Below are positions 55,982 to 64,000 of a stretch of DNA of 64,000 nucleotides, one piece after another. Source of the DNA: Pontederia crassipes (Eukaryota; Streptophyta; Magnoliopsida; Commelinales; Pontederiaceae). Position 1 is the stretch's first letter. Every line of letters begins with the position of its first letter. The translations under genes were made by a program, and so were the position numbers. The notes beneath the pieces were generated by a model. It saw only the letters and a program-made list of their open reading frames with translations, made no database searches and was not told where the DNA came from. The stretch is from positions 13,250,501-13,314,500 of the forward strand of contig CM060188.1 in assembly GCA_030549335.1 (NCBI GenBank), read 5' to 3'.

Positions 55982-57631
55982 AAATACTGCAAGGAGGGAT
56001 GGAAAAAAATGTGTACACATGAAACATAATTATTTTTGGAAGTTTAATAAGACAAAAGAAGAAAAATAAATAAATGGATAGGGAGATAGAGAGATAGAGA
56101 GAAAATGGTTGATGATAAATTTTTATTTTCCAATCATTTTCTCATCTTTTTTTCATTAGATGATTAGGAGATTAAAATTAGAGTTCTAATCGTCTTATTC
56201 TTTTGGTGTATATTAATTACTCAGAGAATTATGAAGTTAATTATCCCCAGCATGTTGTTTCTTCTTTGTTCACCCACGTTCTCACATAATTATATGAAAA
56301 AAAACCCAAAAATGGAGCAAACACGATTACTACGTCAATAAGATATTTTTGTTCCTGTTAGACCTCACGTAATATAATTTGGATAATCTAAAAATATTTA
56401 CTTTTTAATTTCATATTGCTCATTTTTCATATAAAAAATCCATTAGTTGTTCAGCTCTTTTTGGATGCATCAGGATGAGAATCCAGACTATAAATGACAT
56501 GTCTGCTTCAATTTCATGAACATGGGCACTAATCTTAAAGTGCTGGTTTCATCACAAGCTTCTACGTAAGATTTTGACGCTTAATTATGCCATTAGCCGC
56601 ATGTTAAAGACTAAAATTATCCGCTAATTAATCTTAATTGTCCATTTGTTTACAAAGTTCATATTAAATTTATATAGGAGATTTCCAATGTTGAATTTTC
56701 TTAAAATAATCTCAGGGGAAATGGATTCTCTTATTAGTTAATTTAAGGCGAGAGTAGTCTCGATCCATTACCCACTCTATTATTTTTTCGAGGAAGCTTA
56801 TTAATTACAATTAGTTAATTAGTGGAAGTCAGCATCAATGCACTGTGCAACACCATGGTTGGCATTCATTAGCAGTCCAAAATTGTATATGTGTGCATTT
56901 AATCAAGCTGGCACTTGAACGACTCAGAGAGAAAGAGAAAGAGGACCTTGCCAAAAACTTTGTTGAATTCTTCGTAGGGCGGAGAGAGAGAGAGAGAGAT
57001 GCACTTGGACAGACAACTGAGAAGTGTGTCCAAAAGTTAACTGATTAATGTCACTGGAATTATGATTAACTGCTTCCTTAAAAGAGTAATGAAACAATTC
57101 GAGAAAAGCCTATATCACCATAATCCTCTCCGTTACCAAAGCTTTTTGTTAACTAACTGATTAAGCTCCCAAGTTTAAAATCAAGATATATTAAATCTGA
57201 ATCAATCAATAAATCAAATATATTGGAAATATATTAATTGTAAAAAATGGTTTTAACACGTAGGAATGTTCATTTATGTACTATCCAATTTCTTAACAAT
57301 GTTCATGTGGTATCGATTGGTCAAAGTGAAATGAAATGTGTTTGAGTCAAATGTAAATTAATTAGATAATTAGATGTATAAATTATCTAAAAGTTAGTTA
57401 GTAAATTGAAATATGCATAAATGATAAGAGAGCGAAATGTATAAATTAATTAATTAGATGCCTTTGAGTCAAAAGTTTCTAATTCTATAGCCCAAAGAGT
57501 CATCTGAGACGCGGAAGGGCGGTCAACGAGATCCAACGTGACACGCGACACCCCATCAAATGCCTCCCTCTCTTTTATTCTCTTTGAAGTCAACAACAGG
57601 GCTCCCAACCATGAGACATCACCTCCCTCGT

Positions 57632-57632
<1 letters not shown>
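55982..57632. other. MYB 3' flank and AT-rich spacer
   Basis: AATAAGACAAAAGAAGAAAAATAAATAAA near 56045 could supply polyadenylation signals for the MYB gene. No further gene is seen. Confidence 0.5.

Positions 57633-57685
<53 letters not shown>
57633..57685. repeat. (CT)n microsatellite
   Basis: 53 bp of CT repeats in intergenic DNA; open frames through it on either strand (Ser/Leu or Arg/Glu runs) are artefacts. Confidence 0.9.
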
Positions 57686-57687
<2 letters not shown>

Positions 57688-60600
57688 AAAGTTTTTGCCT
57701 TCCCACTGGAAATTAAATTGCATAAATTGTCCATCGTTCCACTACTACAAGAACAACAGATGTGATCAAAACAACAACAACATCATCATCATTATCATCA
57801 TCTTTATTATTAAGTTCTGATTGCATCGAACATATTTGTGCCATGCAACTGAAGATTTTTGGACTGCGCCTCTTACTTGAAAAAGCAGCCAATTAAGAGT
57901 TTTACTTCTCCACATGTCGATCGTCAATTTGAGTTTCGATTCGTCAGGCTGTTGAACAACAATTTCTTGGGCTCTGTCGGCCGCACGGCACAACGCCCAT
58001 CGTACGAGCCCATCAGAAGCACCACGCACATAAACCAGGCACGTCTGCGATTATCTAATAGAAGATATGGCTTTCTCTCTCCTTCCAGGAATGATGCAAT
58101 TGCTGTAAATGCACAAAACTAATTGCCAACACATAACAAACTCCGCAGATACAAAGCTCATCGCTCCACTTTTAGCATCGCAATATGTCTTACAAGTCTC
58201 TCTCTCTCTCTCTCTCACTCTCTCTCTCTCTCACACACACACACACAATATATTACCTTTTGCCGTCTGTACGCAGCTCAGCTGGGATAAGATTCTCAAC
58301 TCAAAATCCACCGCTAGATTCCGTAGTTCACGAAGCAACCACGAATGGCCACACAAGTCGCGCGGTATGTGGCTGTGGAAATAAGTCTCGTTTATGATCC
58401 ATGCAATGCCGGACGCATGGCACGGCATGGGGGGGAAGAATGACGTGCAATGGTGATGCGGTAGAAGAACGAGACGAGATAAATTGTGTTGGAGCACCAA
58501 AAAGTCCTTTTCTTTCTTCTTTCTTCTTCTTCTTCTTCTTGTGGATAATGTCCACGTTCTTGGCGTGTGTATCTGTTTTTAGAAATCGGAAGGATGTTGG
58601 AATCATTGGACGAGAGTGGCATCAGTTGGATTCATGCTTGCTCTGTGATTTATGTCGTTCTTCCTCTGAAAGGGGAAAAAAAAATTAAGACATGCCATGG
58701 TTGCGAGATATGATGATTAAGGTGTCTCGTCATCTAACTTTATCTTTCTTCTTCTTTATTTTGTTTCTGAATAGATATCTGAACAAACTGAATCATCAGT
58801 TGGCATCAACTGCCGAATTCCATATCTGTTCATGGCTTCTTTTTTTCTTAGCTTTTTTGCAGGACTGTCTTCTGCATGCCGAAACAAGAATTTGATTCAT
58901 ACTTGTGTGCCAATTTGGGCAAAGGCATATGAACACAGGAAAGCATATAAAACAAAGAACACTGTGCCACGATCCATGACATTGACAGGTGGTATTGCTC
59001 TCGAATTCAATGTGAGAAATAGCTCCAATGAACAAAAGAAAAAGTTAGTAGGCTGGGGAAAAATATAGCAGGGTTGCTGTCTGATGGATTCAGATGTCCG
59101 CATCTCACACCGAGGAGATATCAATAGTGGTGTTAGGCCTTGGTGATGACCGTGCATCGGGGATGGATCAGGACAGAGTACATACACAGAACGAGTTGTG
59201 TGTTCATTCAAAACATGCTAGAAGCAAATCACTGCTCACAGCAGCAGAAATGGCATAACAAATTGGGTTATATGCACGCATGCGTAGATACTGAAAAATC
59301 TTGGCGGAAGCTAAACAAATCACTGCTGGATGCACGCATACATAATTAGTCGTATCTGTTCTAATGCAGAGGCAACTCCATTTATGCATTTGAGATATCT
59401 TGGACTTAGCTTAATAATTAGACTATAGGATCAACTGTGATGAAAAGAAAAGAAGAAAAGACCTTTGGATTAATAACTAGAGGATGACCGATGCTAAATT
59501 CAAAGTATTATCAGAATAAGAACATTAGAATGCTAGCGCAAAAGATTACGTTTGGTAATGCATTTAACTTAAAGAAGCAATATCATCTGCATCAGACTTT
59601 GGCCACAGTTAGGTATATATCTTACTCCGGCAGCTGAACCCTTATTTATACGGGTCTCAGGAGTTTTATAAGAACAAAAACTTGCATCAGGAAAAAGATC
59701 ACATGCTACGATGGACAATCAGAAACCAGGACCCCTCTTGAAGGACAGACAGAAGATACATTTTGGCTCATGTCAGCTGTACATGCATGCAGAGCTGGAA
59801 ATCTCTGTATGCTGTAACACAATTCATCTGCGAATTTCGGTGATACGTAGGATAAATGAAACTAAAGAGTTTATGCTAAACTTAATTACGGGAAGAAACT
59901 AATGTCTGAGAAATGGTCATGTGCATCTGAATTACAAAACCTTAAAAGGTCAAATGAAGAATTCAGCAAATTTCCATGTCTGGTCGTCGTTGTGAATGCT
60001 GCAACTACTGCTGTCGCAGCAACTCTCGGTTTCATCTCGTTCTTTGATCTGATCCAGACCTTGTCTCGTTTCTTGCTGATCACCACTGCAATCACAGTCA
60101 AGCACTATGAATCCATCGAACGCTGCGGCATAAATCCTGACATATTCTCTATTGAGTAATGCTCTGAAGAACAGTAGGAGGGAGGCCATTTGCGATGACT
60201 GCAAGGTGCACTCTCTATATATCTTGATCCAATGTATTGTACTCCTTTCAAACCTTCTTCTAGATTTCCACTGTATAGTTAGTTGGCTTACTCGCATGAG
60301 TGTTTACAGGTAGATCATGTGGATGGTTGAAACTTGAAACACATTTGGTGATTGATACAAGAATCCCTTCTAGTGGTCTCATGCTTCAGATGGCTATCTC
60401 ATCAATTAGCTATAATCATTTTTTAACAGGTAAATGGTTGTTGATCCACCAGTTTAGTTTTTCTCTTCTGCTTCTACGTACCTTGTTACTTTGGTTTTGT
60501 AAGCAAAGTTGATCAGATTCATCTAAGTTGATGTTTGGTACATTTTTCACTGCTTTGAGCCTTTTACAAACTTTCTTCCGAAATTAATCTGTCATCAACC

Positions 60601-61017
60601 TCACATTAGTCACATAATTAGGTAAATCAGGCACCTAATTACTTTATATGACAAAAAGAATTATTCTTATTTTCTTCTGCATGCATGCAGCATGTTGAAC
60701 TAATTCTAACTTGTCTTAATAAAATCATTTAAGGGAATTATATCAGGTCCATAAAAAGAAAAAAAAAGGAAAATGTTTATCTACTTTTTACTCAAAAGAA
60801 ATGATCCGTGGCCTAAGTCTAACACCGTTTGGAAAGGCCAATAGAATTAGCCCGATACATTGCACCCGTCTTCTGTGGGTTTTTAAGAAGGCTTTAGTTA
60901 ATGCGTATATAGCCGTTTCCAATAATTAATCTGCATCTCACACTTCCATATCTTTAGTAGGGACGGTGCTAGTCAGCTCAACGATTCTGCTTAAGCAAAG
61001 TCTTAAATTTTTGTTAG
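57686..61017. other. Intergenic DNA, no gene recognised
   Basis: A compound CT/AC microsatellite lies at about 58196-58248 and a TTC run at about 58516-58540. Frames near 59902-60159 and the antisense 59950-60297 have hydrophobic or acidic stretches but no family match. No repeat family is identified. Confidence 0.45.
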
Positions 61018-61455
61018 TAGGGGTGTTCACGGGAACAAATTCGATCCGACCAGGTCGGGTCAAGCCCCTTGGAGGTAGAAAATCAAACCCAACCCACCCG
61101 ATTTGAGTCGAGTCGGATGATCGGATCATTCGACCATCCTTTTTTTTAATTTTTTATCTTACTTTTTTATATTTATTTTAATATAAAAAATAATTGATAA
61201 TTATTATAAAATATAAAATGTTTTTGAATATTTGAGCATTATTTTCATAATTAAAATATTTTATTTAATATTTTTCCATTTTAAATCAACTATAGAACTA
61301 AAAAAATAATAAAAGTCGGATCATCGAATCGAATCGGGTCGACTCGGGTCGGGATTTTTCAACCCGTACCCGACTCGAACCCTCATCAGGTTAAGTTCGG
61401 ATCGGATCGGGTCGGGTCAAATTCACCGGGTCGACCCGACCCGATGAACGCCCTT
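61018..61455. mobile_element. TIR element with GGGTCGGGT subterminal arrays
   Basis: The left end TAGGGGTGTTCACGGG and the inverted right end TAAGGGCGTTCATCGGG form imperfect terminal repeats. Each is followed by clustered GGGTCGG/GGATCGG motifs (61050-61130 and 61315-61440) around an AT-rich non-coding core. (T/C)AGGGGTGTTCA ends are common among hAT-derived plant MITEs. No clean 8-bp target duplication is visible. Confidence 0.6.
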
Positions 61456-62680
61456 AAAAATTTCATTTGCCACTCAAATACACGATCCAAGATGATTTAT
61501 ACCGAGTTAGTTGAGCGACCTGTTCAGTAATGTCGTACAAATTATCCTTCCCAAAAAAATGTAGGATACGTCGGCGTGTGATTTTCATGTATCCATAACA
61601 TCATAAATAAAAATGTACGGATATACGAAGATACTCACTCGATGGTATGTGTATGTGTTGGAAATTAACGCCCTGATGGACCAAATGGTGTGCAAACTGC
61701 ATACGTGCAGTTGTGCCAACTTCACGTGAGCGTAGTTGTGGAAACATTCATGTATGCACATTGTAAAAGAAGAAGTCAGTGCTCTTCTCGTTTGGGTGGT
61801 GCTGTCGAGAGCCATGTGTGGCTGAAGGCATGTGAAGTCCATTCCAACAACGCCGACAGGCTGCCACACTCTCGCCAAGATTCCAAAGTTGTCTTGCGAT
61901 ATTTAGATTGTGAACATGTGGTCCTTATTCATATGTGATTAGAATCCGACGATGAGTCCGAAATAATATAAAAAAATTATCGACGATTCGACTTTCGTTG
62001 TGAGATATTTTAAAATATTTCTATTTTTTTTATTATCAATTCCTTCAGTATGCATGTTGATTCTTTTGTAACTATGCCAAAGAATCTTTTAGCACTAAAG
62101 TGTTGATACTCCCTGACTGACTACGTTGTAAAGTTTAAGGGTGATCATAATGCCACTTTTAAAAAACTTAATATTAATTCAAAGTGATAATTTTACTCTT
62201 TATTTTTATTATAAGCTTTGAGTACTATTAATATAATTAGTTGAACCTGATAATTGGACAGGAACATAGGTGCTGTTAATTAGTTGAGAATTGAGATACA
62301 TATGCATGTTTCCTTAGTTGAGGCACACCGCATGTTTGTTTAGTTGAGATACATATGAAAGGTTTGCTTACTGGTACAAGCTGAATCAATTACACATCAA
62401 AGTTGTCGTAAATGATTCAAGAGTAACTTTTGAGTCCAATTGATTACCTGGTGAGGTACATGGCTGAGTATGGAGATCTGGCTTTGATTCTTGTACAAAT
62501 GTTACGATGGTTACTTGTCCTAATCAAATAACAACGAGCCCCAGAGAGAGAGACATTTGCAAGGACAATGAGATCAGTGGTGGGCACGGGGCACATCATA
62601 TATGAATGCATTGTTCTAGGACATTATGATGGTTAAAAAAAAAGTTGTAATTAAGTTTTAAAGGGAGGGCATTTTTGTCA
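61456..62680. other. Intergenic DNA, no gene
   Basis: A short frame at 61690-61938 and its antisense have no recognisable content. Nothing else is identified. Confidence 0.5.
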
Positions 62681-62682
62681 TT

Positions 62683-64000
62683 GTGCAGGATGGGACGGCC
62701 TAAAAAAACATTCTTCTCCTCCCCATTCCCAACCTGCTACAGTACCGCGCGCACTGTAGCGCGTCTGCAGTCGCCTCCACTTTCGGCCGCCGGATCTCCT
62801 CCGTCCGGTCACCGTTTTTCGCGCGAGAGGTATCAATGGAAAGAGGACGACGAGACGAACGTTTTGACATATAGTATGCGATGATTGATCCACTATGTGC
62901 GACGCAGTGAGAGAAAAATGCGAGGAGGTCGGAAAATCCGCCGGTGATGATTCCGGCGACGATTTGCGCCGATTCTTCTCCCGGAGGCCGAAATTAGGAC
63001 TTTCCGACGAACTTTTCTGGCGAACTTTTCGGCGAATAAAAGGTTCGAAAGTTTCGAATTCCGATCGTCTGACGATATTTTCGACGACTTGTCCTCAATG
63101 TGTATTGAAAGCGACGTTCGACGTTCAGCGAGTATGATTTCGATTTAGAGAGCGGAAGGGCTTCGTTTATTGTAGTGGTTATCCGATGAGCTTTGAGTAG
63201 GGTGCTATTAGTTGGCGATTTATTTTCCCCTATCGATTCGAATGAAAGTTAGTTGAGACTTAAGGAATCAAAGGTGAGGGAACTTATCTTAATTGATATG
63301 AATTGCTAAATCCTTCGGGGTGAAGACATTGTTCCACCTGATGTGGAAATGGATTTTTCGTGATAGTTTTCCTCATGCATATTCATATATTTTTATGCTT
63401 CATATGTGTGTCATCATATGACTTGTGATATTTTATTATGAATTTTGAAAATTCGTTGAATTTTATGCTTGTGAAATTGAGGTGAATATTTAATTTTTGA
63501 AAAGGAAAGTTTATATGATGGTTTCTAATTCTAAACTTCTATTTGGAAACTGCATACATGCGTCATGTGCATTACATGTAAAAATTCGCATAAGGCAGAG
63601 TGTTTTCACCTCAGAGGATTGGTCAACTTTGAGTAATTCGGTTGGGGTTCGATTTGCTCTGTGTCGATATAGTGACACGAGGAGCAGGTTCAACACCCTG
63701 TGTCGATATAGTGACACGAAGGGTGGAATTAGAATAATCATCTTGTGACGATATAATGACACAAGGGATGGAATGGAAAAAGAAAAAAACAAGCTCTGTG
63801 TCGATATAGTGACACGAGAAACGGTTCAACATCCTATGGTGATATAGTGACACGAGGGATGGAATTAGAACAACAATCCTATGGCGATATAGTGACACGA
63901 GGGGTGTGTGAAGAAGCACTCGATTGACGAGTGGTATGGATATCCGTGCTTGATGATGATTCCCCAACTTATATACTATATATGTATGATTTCACCATAC
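62683..64000 (+). mobile_element. Probable LTR-type sequence running off the window (fossil)
   Basis: An abrupt change to GC/CpG-rich sequence at about 62690 (GGGACGGCC..., GCGCGCACTGTAGCGCG) is followed after 1 kb by a palindromic tandem array (63657-63905). This layout is the same as in the two solo LTRs: a GC-rich first third and a palindrome array about 0.6-1 kb in. Sequence identity with them is not evident, so it would be another family. The right end lies beyond the window and no target duplication can be tested. Confidence 0.4.
63657..63905. repeat. Palindromic tandem array, GTGTCGATATAGTGACAC
   Basis: Six copies start at about 63660, 63699, 63750, 63797, 63836 and 63880. They alternate between two spacer types (one with GGTTCAACA, one with GGAATTAGAA), so the true unit is a dimer. 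Each copy has dyad symmetry around the centre. Confidence 0.85.

Noticed and set aside
55360-56022. 220-residue frame overlapping MYB exon 3
   Set aside because: Out-of-frame shadow of the MYB exon; composition reflects its high GC content.
58185-58397. Ser/Leu/Thr/His-rich frame
   Set aside because: Translation of a compound CT/AC microsatellite.
59902-60297. Small hydrophobic/acidic overlapping frames
   Set aside because: No homology recognised, no upstream promoter or splice structure; likely chance frames.
63657-63905. CRISPR-like array of palindromic repeats with spacers
   Set aside because: The window is plant nuclear DNA, spacers fall into two recurring classes instead of being unique, and no cas-type gene exists; it is a tandem dimer array.

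Overview
This is nuclear DNA from a flowering plant. A monocot is the best guess: the intronless PPR gene and the MYB gene are GC-rich at their 5' ends and AT-richer toward 3', and intergenic DNA is AT-rich and packed with LINEs, MITEs and long LTRs. I cannot name the species. No organelle, bacterial or viral genome segment is visible, and there is no CRISPR array.

Layout. 1-4500: AT-rich spacer with several 5'-truncated LINE copies. 4539-6743 (-): an intact DYW-class PPR RNA-editing gene. 6744-12500: AT-rich spacer with a 2.7 kb solo LTR (8187-10894) and a long-TIR element. 13052-15248 (-): a three-exon DUF952 gene. 16134-24223 (+): the chloroplast nitrogen sensor PII (GLB1), eight exons, divergent from the DUF952 gene; its fifth intron carries a TIR element that itself contains a LINE with only ORF1. 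24224-32000: spacer with a Harbinger-type element and a second solo LTR (28582-30905). 32110-34823 (+): a WAT1-related EamA transporter. 35283-37750 (-): a soluble ABCI19/20/21-type ABC protein. 38817-39548 (+): a broken, truncated ECHIDNA (TVP23) copy. 40790-42469 (+): a fragment of an ALE2-like receptor kinase interrupted by a LINE. 43000-54600: gene-poor, with an Au-type SINE piece, LINE, MULE and Copia remains. 54879-55981 (+): an R2R3-MYB of subgroup 20. 56000-64000: no recognised gene; a GGGTCGGGT-ended element and, at the right edge, an LTR-like sequence with a palindromic tandem array.

Six apparently functional protein genes were assembled exon by exon; splice sites follow GT/AG and every reading frame closes. 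They do not form a pathway: RNA editing in an organelle, plastid nitrogen sensing, membrane transport, a cytosolic ABC ATPase, a stress/jasmonate-type transcription factor and a DUF952 protein. PPR, WAT1-like and ECHIDNA resemble Arabidopsis At1g09410, At1g09380 and At1g09330, so the backbone may keep an old gene neighbourhood.

The most unusual material is in the repeats: ultra-short LINE insertions (11-23 bp between target-site duplications), an ORF1-only 'half-LINE' sharing its 3' end with ordinary LINE copies nearby, a 1.2 kb MULE whose terminal repeats are internally duplicated, and LTRs carrying palindromic tandem arrays.
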